A stretch of 64,000 bases of DNA from Dysidea avara (lineage: Eukaryota > Porifera > Demospongiae > Dictyoceratida > Dysideidae): the NCBI RefSeq assembly GCF_963678975.1, contig NC_089280.1:13467280-13531279 (forward strand). The letters run 5' to 3'. The translations under genes were made by a program, and so were the position numbers. How positions within the stretch are numbered: position 1 is the stretch's first letter; each line of letters opens with the position of its first letter. A model generated the notes under the pieces. That model saw only the letters and a list, made by a program, of their open reading frames with translations. It made no database searches and was not told the DNA's origin. Positions 10,205 to 22,500 of the stretch are shown piece after piece.

Positions 10205-12819
10205 TTGGCTGCTATACCTTTAATTTCACAACTTTTTTCACCCTGGCCTTTTTGGGAGCTGCACCCCTTATATATAGCTACATTTACTAAAACTGAAATA
10301 ATGCTGATCATGAATGACATGCACTCTTTTGTTATTATGTTAACAAATTATTTGCATATTGTGTATCCCTGCATTGCATGCCAATCAGATTCCAATGCTA
10401 CCCAGTCTATCGTAGCTGGTAGCACTATTTATCTAAGAAAATGGGCAGTATCCAGGCAGAAGAGTTCTGGAAGGAAAATATGGGGTTTACATTAGGGCTG
10501 TGTCAATTTTATCTTTACATCATAGCTACCATTATTTTTTTATAATTGCCAGCAAATCACCCTAGCTATAGGGATGTGGCATAATGCAACTGCAACACAA
10601 TTAGTAAAATTTTAAAGTCGACCATATAGAGTAAAAGTCATACAGGGAATATTATAGCTATATATAAACTTTAACTTAGCCACCCAATCCATCTCCCCTG
10701 GATCAATTCCTGTGCAGCTATGCATGTTTGTTAAGTCAGTATGAACTAGGACAATTGTGCCATAAAAAGTCTAGTAGTGCAACTACAATCATGCAGTTGA
10801 ACAATTACCATGCAGGTGATCTTTGCATGATGGTAGTAGAAAAGGTCGCTGACATGAATATAGTGGGTCACTTAAGAGTTCATACTTAAGAGTTCATACT
10901 TAAGGTTACAGGATACTGTAAACCCCACATGTACACTATCAATCATTTTTCATGATTAGGGGTTTGATTTTTCTTAATGCATTGTTATCAAATATTTATG
11001 CATTCTTTTACCTTCTCATTAATCGACATGAAATTCAAATGTTATTATGGAAATATGAGTTGTCCCCATGCTAATTAGTGAAAACTATGAACCAAAAATC
11101 AGACCAATGAAGAGCCATGAGAACTTACTACCAATTTTAAGATTTGAAGAACATCACTTGTGAGGGACTGACAAGAGGATTTGTGAATAATGCGCATAAT
11201 TGTTAAAATATGACAGTGATCACAAAATTTATTTTTTAATTGATGTCATAAAAAAACAAGCACTAGAAACATTATTTCTAACAAAAGGCTCCGTCAGGAC
11301 CTAGACAAGAAGCCAAACTAGTAGTCTGTTTATACAAAATGTTAACAACTAGTTTGACAGTCCTGATTTTTGGTTCAAGAAAATATCGCCGTTAGTCAGC
11401 AAAACTACGCATGCGCTTACAGGTGCCCCAGTTGCTAAGTGTGTTCGTGTGTTTTCTTGTACCTTGTACCTGTCCAGTCAGCACGCTATGATTCTCCCAA
11501 CAATTTAAACCTGTTACCAGCTGATACACAACACAACAACACCAAGCCCGCCTTAATTACGTTATAAAATTTTTGTTTGACAGTCGCTCACTATCCCGTA
11601 ACCTTAAAAGCTTATAGAAGAGCAAATAAAAGTTTTACATATTACCAATAATAATACTATATGCATTACAGTATGGCTACAACCATGAAGAGTGGTGTGT
11701 GAACAGAATAGCTATCATTTGAATGTAGTATTAACAAAATGTTAATGTTTCTTTCGAATGTTTGTTTTTTAACAGTGTTTCGTTGTGGTACTACATATCT
11801 ACAACTATATACTCAAATTGATTTGTGGTATACTGATTCAACAAAATAAACAAGCAAAGAATATATAGAATTTACCGACATATTAAATGATGTATTAATA
11901 CATGGCAAAGATTATACACTTAGCTAATTCTGTTTTTATAGTGAATTTGTAATGTGTTTCTTCAGCCATTTTGTTTACTGGTCATGTTCCAGAGCAGACA
12001 GTAGCCTGTGCTGGCCATCTTGAAAATGCTGTATAAAATAGTACAAATTTGAGAATTAGACCTATCAGAAAGTAGCATTATACTTTACTAGGTGTCTATA
12101 TATTTAATGTGCATGTGACTGTTCTATTAGAGTATCTCTGCTTCAACAAGATTATTTTACATGTCATTTTACAATTTGAGTAACCATAACTCTCCTATCC
12201 CAGTGTAGGGAGGATTTAACACCCCTGAAATTAAGTGGACAGTAAGTAACACTCTGTAAAAGAGCAACAGTAACCCTGTGAAATGTTCGTGTAGAGAGCT
12301 GTAGTTACTCTAGGAGAGTTTGCATAACCATGCAAGGTGTTTCCTTTACTCTATGTAATACAATGCTATCCTGCCATAAACAGCTGGTTGTTAAATCTCA
12401 AATGATGTAGCTACAATGAATGCAAAGACATACATACAAAATGACTGTAAACATGCAGTATCCTTAGTCACTGCCAACATATCGTGACTTGTAAAAATCA
12501 ACAACTGAGACTCCTTTTTCCAGCTATTGCAACCCTCAATGCTGACTGTAATTTTGTTTTAAACTGTATACCCACATCATTGATAATCTAATCTGTCATA
12601 TAAATAGCACCACAATAAAGAAATGTTCCACCATTATGTAGTTGGTCACCTGTGTTACCTGGAGCATTGTAGTACGTCACAAAAAATAATATTAAAATTA
12701 ATAGATTAGTAAAATCAGAGCTGAAGTAACCATTAAGAATTTTGTGTAGAAAAATTAGGTCACCCTCTGTCGTCTATACAACAGTGATGGTATTAGGATA
12801 GTAGTGACAGCCTCTCAGT
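10205..12819. other. non-coding stretch
   Basis: AT-rich sequence without a supported gene. It contains one copy of the dispersed GACTGTTCTATTAGAGTAT motif at 12115-12135 and a short direct repeat (TTAAGAGTTCATAC) near 10873-10905. I see nothing else. Confidence 0.5.
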
Positions 12820-13240
12820 ATATAGGATTTGTCATGCAATGATGGGGGGAGATGGGTAGCTCTACGTTACCGATACCTTTTCAACCTTTCTCTGATCATG
12901 TAGTGGTCCCCAAATGACATTACCATAGGGTCAAACTAGTGTGGTAAACAACTTAGATAAGTCAAGATAGCCATTCAAAGGATTAATTTCCTTGATCATG
13001 CCAAGTACTCATTATAGCTTTGGTTGTAACTTTAGTGGTATGATCATGGAACTTAAGCTTGTCATCAAAGAGAATTCCGAGGTCATTATGGGTGTACATC
13101 AGAATTCCATTAAGATAATAGAAGCCATGGTGAGCTGGGCAAAATGGAGATGTTTACATTTGGAGATGTTAAATTTCAATTGCCATGCAGAGTTGTGACC
13201 ATCTGTAACTGAAGGAGCTGATTTAAGTCATTCTGTGTAA
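12820..13240 (-). pseudogene. LINE ORF2 relic, same family as the 0.66-4.6 kb element
   Basis: Read on the minus strand, fragments match the C-terminal half of the intact ORF2: NDLGILFDDKLKFHDHTTKV corresponds to its SDLGIVFDDQLKFHHHTTQV, followed by TTKA, a broken RP-LEY/WGP region and RKVEKV. Several stops and frame changes are present. A 5'-truncated, long-dead copy. Confidence 0.7.
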
Positions 13241-13414
13241 CATACACTCATCTGTTAAAAATGGTGTTTAGGGATGCGGCGATTATGCCGGCATAATTTC
13301 GGGCATGATAGGTATGTGTGGAAATCAGGAATTATGCTAGCATTTTGAGATGATTATAAAGCTTTAACAGTAGGAAAATCTACAGATTGCACAACTCCGT
13401 TAAAAAAGGTCGAG

Positions 13415-13512
13415 ATACTCTAATAGAGCAGTCAGAAACTCTAATAGAACAGTCACCGACCATTATTTACTCTAATAAAGCAGTCACATTGATGAAATAC
13501 TCTAATACAGCA
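13415..13512. repeat. four diverged copies of the ACTCTAATAGAGCAGTCAC motif
   Basis: ATACTCTAATAGAGCAGTCA is followed by three diverged copies (AATAGAACAGTCAC, AATAAAGCAGTCAC, AATACAGCAACCAGC). This is the densest cluster of the dispersed motif in the window. Confidence 0.7.
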
Positions 13513-13714
13513 ACCAGCTAAAGAATTCAAAGCTTAAATATCAACGAAAATGGTATGATACAGCAATAAACTGGCATTATCAACCAATTATGGTGGCATA
13601 ATTTTGGGAATAATGGGTAATTCTCAAAAGCATAATAGGTGGTTTTTTTAGCACTGCTCAAAAGCATAATGCTCAATTTTTGGAGCATAATAGCCTCATG
13701 CCTAATGGTGTTCC

Positions 13715-13970
13715 CACTACACCTTTAGGGGTGTCCCCTGCATGTTCCAGAATGACAGCCCTGTTACACCTCTGCAGAGTGTAAGGGTGTAACAGCTGCA
13801 ACACCCTTACACCCTGTTACACCTTGCAGGGGGTGTAAAATGGGTGTCATTCTGGAACATATGGGGGGACACCCCCAAAGGTGTAGTGTAGAGTGTAACA
13901 CTCTTACACCCTGCAAGGGTGTCTCACTGGAACATGCGAGGGCACACCCCTAAAAGGTGCATGTAGCATA
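13715..13970. mobile_element. GC-richer inverted-repeat MITE plus a partial third arm
   Basis: CACTACACCTTTAGGGGTGT at 13715 is inverted at 13888, with arms of about 45 bp around TTACACC-rich internal repeats. A third, partial arm with GGAACATGCGAGGGCACACC follows to about 13970, as if a second copy had been truncated beside the first. Confidence 0.6.
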
Positions 13971-14071
13971 CGCAGCCACAAAATTGCATACCTCAATGAA
14001 CATCAAAATAACCTTTAAAATAAATTTACATACATGAGGTTATTATACAAGCATTTTATACCAGTATACAT

Positions 14072-14183
14072 GCATACATACATACATACATACATACATA
14101 CATACATACATACATACATACATACATACATACATACATACATACATACATACATACATACATACATACATACACACATACAT
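14072..14183. repeat. (CATA)n microsatellite
   Basis: About 27 units of CATA with few interruptions. Confidence 0.95.
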
Positions 14184-14849
14184 TAAACATGAATTGTGTA
14201 AGAAGTGATCGCATGAAGCTCATGACGTTGAACACAGTTCCTTTACTCCTTTAATCTTCTCAGTCACAGGGGGGTATGGCTAATGAAGCATCAGTTTTCT
14301 ATAAGTGTCTTGCCTTCCTGCTATTTGATAATTGGAACTCAAATTACGCAGCTGTAATGGGATGGGTACAATGCTACTTGTCCTTTTCACTCTAAGATCA
14401 GCAATTATTAGGTGTTTAAGTTGACTAAGGGAAGATTTGGTCACTCTTGTACAGCACCAGTTGATCTTATCCAGATAGAGACTAGACTGCCATCATTTAG
14501 GCAGTAACTGTCATTGTGTTTGTACATTTAATTTAAGGAAGTGGTTACTGAACAGAAAGGTTTTTTTTGTGGACAACACAAATAACTGACAGTCATCCAT
14601 ATACACAAGTATCAAGCAACTAATTGTATGTTAGGGTTCGTATGCCCCAAGTATTCAACTTTAGGGCACGCGACAAGCAGTTTCCCTGAGTATTCAACTT
14701 TAGAGTATGTGAAAAGTAGTCTTAGCGTTAGGGTTAGGGTCGGGTTCAGCTTTGGTCTCTTTTTCACCTTTAGGTTACGTTCTTCTTACAATATATGCTT
14801 AGACTACTTCTTGAGTTACATTTGTTAGATAGAAAAGAAGGGAAGGTGG

Positions 14850-15075
14850 GTAGCTAGCAGCAGTAGCACAGTGGCACACTGGCCTAACACACCGGTAGTC
14901 CAGGATTTGAGCCCCGGATGAGTTTCGTAGGTTTTTTTGTTTTAGTTTTCCTTTTTTGTCTAAGTTTTACTGTCAGTTCAATAGCCGCTATGGCTTATTG
15001 AACTGACATTCGGTTCAGTATCCACTGCCTTAATTTATTTGTTTAATGGCTAAATAAAATTGCCATATCTCAAAA
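14850..15075 (+). mobile_element. probable tRNA-derived SINE
   Basis: TAGCACAGTGG near 14871 fits a polymerase III A box, and GGATTTGAGCCCC about 40 bp further resembles a B box. A hairpin (GTCAGTTCAATAGCC / GGCTTATTGAACTGAC) and an A-rich tail ending in CAAAAAAATC follow. A plausible SINE, but the B box is imperfect. Confidence 0.45.
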
Positions 15076-15077
15076 AA

Positions 15078-15205
15078 ATCAAATGAAGATCTAGATGGAT
15101 TAATAGTGATATAGTATGGAGACCATACCTTTTTATAATCTAGCTATTTACTTAACAGTAAACAATATGACCTCACCCCTTATTGGTCAGCTAGCTACAC
15201 ACCCC
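15078..15205 (+). repeat. dispersed repeat (partner at 27251-27375)
   Basis: ATCAAATGAAGATCTAG through TTACTTAACAGTAAACAA to ACCTCACCCCTTATTGGT is shared in the same order with 27251-27375. The family is unknown. Confidence 0.6.
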
Positions 15206-15307
15206 TTGGCTGACTCGAGACACTCTAATACAACGGTCACTGTAATACAACAGTCATATAGCTGTGGTACAACAAAAAACTAGTATATTACAAAAATTGT
15301 TAATCTC

Positions 15308-16967
15308 AAAATGAAGTAGGCATCTGTGCAATAAAAAGTAGTGAAACAAGAGATAAATGATGGTATTACAGCATAGCTTGGTGGAAAGTCCCTACTTTGG
15401 CACATTAGCTATAATAATTATTTCGTTCAATGCCAAAGTTCTTCTTTTTGGAACCATCAAATTATATGAAGTGTTAAATAATATGTACAATTCCTTGGTC
15501 ACATTATTATTATTATTATTATATTGTTGTTGACTGAGCAGTCAGCCCTGCTGGTGTGCTCAGGGATCACATAAACACAATACATTAGGTACAATATTAT
15601 GATTGGAGTCTAGTCATAAATAAATCAGTATCTGTAATTTCGATTGTATCAGTTGGTAGTATGTTCCAGTCATTTACTGTACATGTTCTTGAGAAATAGC
15701 TGTTTTGGTATGCCGTGATGGATGAAGTAAGATATAGTGAAATTGATGGTATTGTCTTGTTGATTGCGTTTTGGTAAGTAGTAAGGAGGAATTTGGAGTG
15801 ATAACTGTTGGTAGAGTATCTTATGCAATATTTGTAACCTAGATAATTTCCGACAAATTAGCAATGTAGGCCATTTTAGCTGATCCAGCATTAGAGAAAC
15901 CAAAACTGAATCTGCCACATGCGACCACAAAGACCAAAGTCAAAGTAGGATGGATACAAAACAAAAACAAAACAAAATAAAATTAATTAATTAATTAGTC
16001 CAAGTCGGGTTGCTGCGGGAAGAGAATATTCTCTGGGAAGCAGTGATAGCAATTGTTGCTACTCTATCGAGTGCTGTTTTGGAATGGGAGAAACTTTTGT
16101 CTTGAAACATTTTCATTGCCATAGTGGTTTCATTAAGGTAATGGCCAAGGCAGCCAATATCTACAGTGTAGTACTGGCTTACGAAGCCCAGACGATCAAG
16201 CTCAGCAACTATTTGTTGGTACTCAGGCTTTCCTTCTTTACATTGACATGCAGCAGTAAGGTCAGTATGATAATTAAATGGGCAGATCGAGCTCCAGTAG
16301 TGAAGCGGTTTTCAGTTCTTCATTATACACAACTATATCAGGCTGGTAAGGGAATACTAGTAAAGCAGGTGGGATTGTGGCAGAAGGTGAATCAGTGAAT
16401 CTGATGCATGTTTGCCATCCAAATCAGCAAATATTTTGACATTGTCTAGACAAGCTTGCAGTTCAGTCATCAGACATGACAACACGGCATCATAACGACA
16501 AGTATACCTGCCTTGTTGTAAAGCTACAGGACAGCCATGATGGGAGGTAGGACATACAAATAAGAACTGGCCTGGATGAAATCCTAACAGAGTCAGTTCC
16601 ACAACTTTGATTTGGCTTCCAGAGTAGCACTGTTTTCAAATTTACACTGCATTGAGAGTGTCCAGCTTCTCTTGGCAAAGTTTTGTTTCTTTAGAGATAG
16701 CAAGGCGTTTGCTTAGCAGTATAGAGTTTGTGAGCTGTTGGAATAGTGTCAAGTTGTGCTCTGGTTTGACAGAGTATCTCTTGATGGGAACTATTAATCT
16801 GAAAGAGGTTAGAGGAAAGATCTAGCTGCAATGCCAACTCCTGTATCAGTAGGTCTGATGATTTAGTGATGTCAGCAAGTTTACAACTTCCCACAAAGCT
16901 ATGCTGTAATACCATCATTCATCTCTTGTTTCACTACTTTTTATTGCATAGATCCCAACTTCATTTT
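15308..16967. mobile_element. inverted-repeat element enclosing a retroelement C-terminal pseudogene
   Basis: The left end (AAAATGAAGTAGGCATCTGT, continuing through AAAAAGTAGTGAAACAAGAG) returns in inverse orientation at the right end up to 16967, over more than 70 bp with few mismatches. The same termini form the solid hairpin MITE at 26472-26664. Inside lies a minus-strand pseudogene of a restriction-endonuclease-type retroelement protein. Confidence 0.7.
15991..16918 (-). pseudogene. C-terminal endonuclease part of an RLE-type non-LTR retroelement protein
   Basis: Read from 16918 down to the stop at 15991 with several frame changes, the minus strand gives KRLAISKETKLCQEKLDTL, RYTCRYDAVLSCL, VKIFADLDGKHASDS, PALLVFPYQPDIVVYNEE, ASLLELD, QYYTVDIGCLGHYL and ITASQRIFSSRSN. 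The order RxD...PDI...LLEL resembles the C-terminal restriction-like endonuclease of R2/NeSL-type LINEs, and similar ends are common in sponge and cnidarian gene sets (family assignment from memory). At least three frameshifts and several stops are present, so it is dead. It fills much of the inverted-repeat element around it. Confidence 0.5.
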
Positions 16968-16978
16968 ACCATACACAA

Positions 16979-17156
16979 TGAAATTTTGACATAAGAAAAA
17001 TTCACACTTCAACAGTTTTGATGAATAAAATTTTGACGAAAATCAAGAAATTGTAGACAAAACCTCTACTTTTAAAGGCGCTTATAAACATTTGACGAAT
17101 TTAAATTTGACTAATTAAACCAATTTGTCAAATTTTTCTGACGTCAAAATTTCCTT
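16979..17156. mobile_element. small inverted-repeat MITE
   Basis: TGAAATTTTGACATAAGAAA at 16979 is matched inversely by AATTTTTCTGACGTCAAAAT ending at 17156. The internal sequence is rich in AATTTGAC-like repeats. It lies directly after the 15308-16967 element. Confidence 0.55.
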
Positions 17157-17164
17157 GCATACAG

Positions 17165-17290
17165 CATAGAGCCAGACCACTTTTTCTCCAATGGTGCTTA
17201 TTGATTGGAAATAATAAGCACCTTTTTCGAGCAGGCACTTATAATTTCCAATCAATAAGTGCTGTGGGAGAAAAAGCAGTCTGGCTATGA
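17165..17290. mobile_element. hairpin MITE (AGCCAGAC termini)
   Basis: Arms of about 45 bp: AGCCAGACCACTTTTTCTCC on the left and its inverse (GGAGAAAAAGCAGTCTGGCT) on the right, with a TTATTGATTGGAAAT inner stem. No clear target duplication. Confidence 0.65.
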
Positions 17291-17706
17291 GAGACTACAC
17301 AGAATTACAGTAAATATACTTTTTTCCTTGCCACACCGACTCTAGGGGCATAGCCCCGTGAGTGGCAGTGTGTGTCCGAGGACTCTCACATTATTGTACT
17401 CTGAATTTTCATCAATAAAAAGATGGTCTCTCTCTCGTTATAGGCTCCAGTTGTTGATGTAAACCGCTTGTTATTCACACACCATGACGAACAAGGTGGC
17501 CTGCACTTTTACTCCTAGGCCGTTGCTATGGCTTCGATACAACGCTTTCTCTTCCATTTTACTTGTGTTAACTCACCAATTGTAGTGCTATATCATAGGT
17601 GTATACTCTAATATATCCATGCTTGTATCGCTGAGCCTGTTCACTTCAAGGTTCACTTTTATACTGTATCTTCGGTTGGCCCTAACAACGCGTTTCATGC
17701 CAATTT

Positions 17707-17725
17707 TGCGCATGCGCTGACGTCA
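17707..17725 (+). promoter_or_regulatory. abutting NRF1-like and CRE motifs upstream of the orphan gene
   Basis: TGCGCATGCGC (17707-17717, NRF1-like palindrome) is directly followed by TGACGTCA (17718-17725, perfect CREB/ATF site), about 100 bp before the ATG. The arrangement is identical in copy 2 at 29639-29657. Motif identity is from known consensus; binding is inferred. Confidence 0.65.
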
Positions 17726-17826
17726 TAAAGTAAGCGTTACCCACGCTATCTACATTTTGCTAGAGTGTTTAGCGAAAAGTGTGTTCTTCGTGAAAGTGAT
17801 TTCAACAGTGTGTTTAAAGCGTATCA

Positions 17827-19518
17827 ATGGATCGTCCATATTCTTCTAGACAGAGGAAAAGCCAAAGACGCATCACGATCAACTCTGAAGCATCCAAGAA
17901 GCTCAAGCCTCAACAATCCGACAAGCGTCTGGTATCCCCATTCGCGGACAATGTTGTGAAAGAGGCTACCAAACAGAAAAGATCTATTTCTAACATCATT
18001 GAAGTCAGTTGTGACAGCACGTGTGCTGGGGTAAATTCCCTACCTAAGATTGAAGCCGACAACAGGAGTGGCACCAACTTAACCACCACTACCTCCGACA
18101 AGAAGTGTTCTCTGCCGTCGATCAAAGCTCTTTTGCTTCCTACCACTCGTATTCAAGTGCCGCCAAGGATCCAGTCTGCTGCAGTACGAAGGCTACCGCT
18201 AGTGAAGGTTGATTCTACTGCCACTCTTCTTGCTGTACGCCCAAGACCTATCGGGGGAGATGAGAAACCAAACAGCATTTGGCACAGTGGTAAGCCTATT
18301 GCAGTCAACAGGAGCACTTCAGCTTTGGATGGCACTGAAGCAAAGGAGCAGACAGCAGCTAGTTCTTCAACAGTTTCTCAAGGAGAAGAAGTGCTTACTG
18401 CAATTAATGAAGTCAAGAAGTTTGAAAAGATTCCAACAATTGAACAAACATCTTCTGATACTTCAATAGCCTCTGAAGAGCTTTGTTCTCCTTCATTAGA
18501 TGAGACAGCCAAGACTTTCAAGATTCCCTCAACGTTGGGTGAAGCTGAAGCTAAAGAGCAGACATCGACTGATACCTCAGCTGCTAAAGAGCCACACATT
18601 GTAGCCAGTATGAACCAACCAGCAACAGAAGAAGAATACGAGGAGCTATGTCACAACCTTGCTGCTCAATATTCATATACACCACTGAAGATGATAGTTG
18701 ATGAACTACTGTTGCTACATCATGATGTACTGCCATCTCAAATCTGCCCTATGTTGAACAGGTCTCCTTCTATCATTGGTGATTCTAGTGATAGCGGTGG
18801 ATTGCTATCAGGAAGTAGTAGCCCAAAACTGGATATTCCTCGTCGACGCTACTGTGGGCGCATGATTCAACAGCACCCTCTGGATAAGCACATACACAGG
18901 ATGAAAAAGCCTATCCGTCAGTTCAGGAATGTATACAAAAGCATTCCCAGTAGTGACTCAAGCAGTGTGGGTGAAGACAATGGAGGAAGTCATCATGTTG
19001 TAGAAGTGTACACACCAGATCAGCTAGTTGCCAAGTTTGGCCATAACATTAAGACAAAAGAAAGTGATGTAAGTTTGATTAAGAAAGAAAATGAAGGAGT
19101 GATGTCTAAAAAGAATTCCTATTTGAAATTGTACACTAAGAAGAAGTCCCATAAAGAAGCCGTACAGCGACCATCATCATTTTTGAAGCCCACAAAGGCC
19201 ACAAGCTACTTAGAAATGTACAACAAGAAGTTGACAACACCCAAAAGTAGCTTTACCAAGAGAAGCCAATATTCAGTTTTGCCACCAATTGGGCAGCCAA
19301 CATCATTTTTTAAGCCAACAAGCTACTTAGAAATGTACAAGAAGAAAGAAACATACAGTCCCCTGCCAAGACCCAAGGGAAACCAATATTCAGTTCTGCC
19401 ACCAATCGGGATCACAGCTGGACGTCACCCCACACCTCAGCCAGCAATGAGTGCACAGTTGGCAGCAATGAGGAACTACAGAAGGAAAAGTTGCACCTTC
19501 TCCAATAGCATTAAATAA
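17827..19518 (+). CDS. orphan repetitive low-complexity protein, copy 1 (563 aa)
   Basis: Single-exon ORF from the ATG at 17827 to TAA; no known domain recognised. The N-terminus is basic (SSRQRKSQRR). Residues 45-265 are Ser/Thr-rich and probably disordered, with EAKEQT repeated near 171 and 241. Residues about 266-310 (TEEEYEELCHNLAAQYSYTP, MIVDELLLLHH) look helical. A basic conserved block follows (DIPRRRYCGRMIQQHPLDKH, about 336-355). The C-terminal third carries three SYLxxYxKK repeats (431, 460, 499) and two QYSVLPPIG repeats (481, 520). The paralogue at 29759 differs mainly by substitutions and in-frame indels, which implies it was under selection. Near the end a 13-bp net deletion relative to copy 2 shifts the frame, so the last ~13 residues differ. 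The role is unknown; the composition suggests a scaffold or cytoskeletal ligand, as speculation only. Confidence 0.75.
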   Translation: MDRPYSSRQRKSQRRITINSEASKKLKPQQSDKRLVSPFADNVVKEATKQKRSISNIIEVSCDSTCAGVNSLPKIEADNRSGTNLTTTTSDKKCSLPSIKALLLPTTRIQVPPRIQSAAVRRLPLVKVDSTATLLAVRPRPIGGDEKPNSIWHSGKPIAVNRSTSALDGTEAKEQTAASSSTVSQGEEVLTAINEVKKFEKIPTIEQTSSDTSIASEELCSPSLDETAKTFKIPSTLGEAEAKEQTSTDTSAAKEPHIVASMNQPATEEEYEELCHNLAAQYSYTPLKMIVDELLLLHHDVLPSQICPMLNRSPSIIGDSSDSGGLLSGSSSPKLDIPRRRYCGRMIQQHPLDKHIHRMKKPIRQFRNVYKSIPSSDSSSVGEDNGGSHHVVEVYTPDQLVAKFGHNIKTKESDVSLIKKENEGVMSKKNSYLKLYTKKKSHKEAVQRPSSFLKPTKATSYLEMYNKKLTTPKSSFTKRSQYSVLPPIGQPTSFFKPTSYLEMYKKKETYSPLPRPKGNQYSVLPPIGITAGRHPTPQPAMSAQLAAMRNYRRKSCTFSNSIK

Positions 19519-22500
19519 TACAGAGGGAACATAAACAATAGCCTCTATCATGATCATATTGGATCATCATTGCCCTACTATGACAACTCCCGTCTTATCT
19601 TGATCACATCATGTTACCACACTACTATACCACCATTGATCACCCCGTCACTGTTTACATTGTCATTGCTTGTCTACTGATGATCACAGCTCTTCTTCTG
19701 CTTGATCACCAATATCATCAAACTTAATCACCTGATAACTGGTGTTTAATATAACTTTTATTGATGTCACCAACTCCTTGATCATTACTCTTGCAGTTTG
19801 ATCAGTGTTGAATATTGACGTCATTGTGATTGCTACTGAGTTCTACCTTTATATGGGATTGCTACAATTACTGCAGCTGAAAACTTTGATGTGTAGTTAG
19901 ACATATACCGGTGAACTAACTTCCAACATAAGAATCTGTACATATTGTGTAGTTATGTTGTATGTGTTTGCTATTAAGGTTGTATAATATAATGAATTGT
20001 ATATGTGAGAGCATTTATGGGAGTAGTATACTGTTGTAAATAGTGGTATAAAACCTCAGTTGGTGGCTGCCTATACCTCAAGTAGCTAAACCAAAATATT
20101 TTAGTTGACACTGTGGAAGTTCATAGGTGTCAAACTAGTTGGGAAAGTGATAAAATTTCTAACCACTATGTCAACAAATAATTATGTTTACAAAACAGTC
20201 CTATACGTTTGTTGTCACATCATTATCGAGATAACTTTACTTATCAAGGATAGGTTTTTTTATCATATAGCCATGTTAATGTCATCATTAGAAGTCAGCG
20301 CTAATTTCACAACATTTTCCCTGGCATGTTTGAAAGCCACACCAGCTCAGTTGTTTTCATACAATTGAAAATTAACAAATGGGTTGTTGGTCATGGTGAT
20401 TTGGAACTAAACCTGTAAGGGAATATTAATATAACTTGTGTGTCCTTATATAGGCAAATATTATTAGTACATGATGTGTAGTTTGGTGTCAGTTAATTTT
20501 AGAGTTGGGTTAGTCTCTGATTTTCAGCATTTAGATATTATTTCTTACTCCTCCCTGATAATGTCAGAAATGTGAAGAATTTAATGGAAGGCTTGCTGAA
20601 AGAATGGTCAGCTAGCTTGTTATACATTGTTGTGTAGCTAACTCTTTCCACGCAGAATTCTCAAGAATTTCCAGCATTGGAAATGCAAAGAAACAACTTT
20701 TGAAAATCAATAGGCAACCTATTTTCCAACAACTGCACTGAATGCTAGCTCTGTTAGTAATTACGTTAACATAATTATTATTGTATTGTAATTATTCGGT
20801 AGTTTTATATTACTATTACTGTGTAACCTATTTGGTTGTCATTAATTTTGAGTTATATGCACAAAAGTATTTGATTGAAAGTATAACTGTAGTGTTGAAC
20901 AACTAACACCAAATTGGTCTATCAAAAATGAGTACTCTAGCCGTACACAAAACTAACAGATAGTTAAAGTAGCTAATCAGGGGCAGTGGAGCAGGCCAAA
21001 TACAACTTTGGCCATAAAAGGATGCTGTTCTAGTTGTTGAGGGTTTGTAAAATTTAGAGGCTCTGAGATACTATTTCAGACTATTTTCACTGTGTAGTTA
21101 CAAGTTAAGCTAGCTATGTTTCAAGGTATGTGATGTGATTGTTTGTGGCTGACTGCTCTACAGTCTCTTGACTTGTGTTACAAACACCGTATCTAACAAA
21201 GGGAGTGGGCATAGCCTCCTGGACTGTAATTGATTTTACTTAGATTACGAAGATTTACTACTCAGTAAGCAAATTTGTTATCTTATTTACGATCGGTGAT
21301 TTAGGTATCTAGATAATCTTTGATCTACATTATCTGCCAACCCTAATTGTTGCACTAATTACTAAGCCACCATTTTTGAGTTTGCAACTCTTTCACCATT
21401 ACTTTAAATATCGCACCTTTTGTCAGCCTACCACAGAACAAATTAAGGGTGACTGTTCTATTAGAGTATATCAATTGGAACACATGTCTGGCTTACTACA
21501 CACATTGTAGCTATTAACTCCCAACCACAATTAGAAGTTTGAGCTATGATGGATAGGCTATACATAGGCCAAGTTTAAACTGAGTAGCTTATCCTGCAGG
21601 CGTGAAAAACATCAAGCAATCTTGATTATGTATTTTTATCAATGTTTAGATTATGACTTCACAAGTATTACTGCAATTTCTAGCTTTCAAACTATATACA
21701 AAAGATTATAGTTAACCTATATTCATAGACTGATATTCACCTTATTAGGCAGGTAATCACACACAATGAGTGCTTAAGTGTACATAAGTGTACATAAGAG
21801 TAAGTGCACATAGGAGAGAAACTTGTATGGCATATCTCAGGAATGATGGGATGATTTCTCTCAAATATTTAATTTAATGTGTGGACTTAAAGATCTTGCC
21901 CCCTCCCCCCACTTACAGATCTGTGTTCCTGTTAGTAACACACTGCATGGTGTGGGGTGTACTACATGGTTCCTTGGGACACCCAACACTATCTCGGGTA
22001 TCTTGATAGCAGGTGCCACTAGTACTTATGGTGTCAGCAAACTAGAGCTGTATAATTATAGTTGTGTGCTAATTGTGTGCCAGTAGTGGTAGGTGAAAAA
22101 TATTGTATACATGTGTTACCAATGGAAAGGCTGCACCTCTGTACCAATCTAGAAAGTAAAGGACAAATTCTTCATTTGTTTTGTGGTTGTCACCAGAATC
22201 ATAAATGCTTTGTGCATCTGCAAAGAATATTTTTTACACCTCAAAAATTTAATCTCACAAACTTTTATAATAATAATCCAAACAATGGAAACTTAATTAT
22301 AATTACCATGAATTATATGGTGGAGCTTCTCTACAATGGACACTTTGGGACTGGCCCATTTTTGTGATAGTAAAGTGGTTGCTCAGAGGGGAAAAAGCAC
22401 TTCACTGCATGCACCTTTGTGCTGGTGGTACCTAAGGTTTTAATAATATTGATTTTTTGAATTTTAGAAAGCACGTCACCCTGCTTCATTACCTATTCCC

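Noticed and set aside
14725-14745. GTTAGGGTTAGGGT, telomere-like
   Set aside because: Only two units; too short to call an interstitial telomere.
17765-17959. ORF identical in both duplication copies, overlapping the orphan gene start
   Set aside because: Begins with GTG, out of frame with the main ORF, and conserved only because the DNA is duplicated; no independent support.
18153-18335. Minus-strand ORFs inside the orphan gene (also 30100-30282)
   Set aside because: Antisense shadows of the coding frame.
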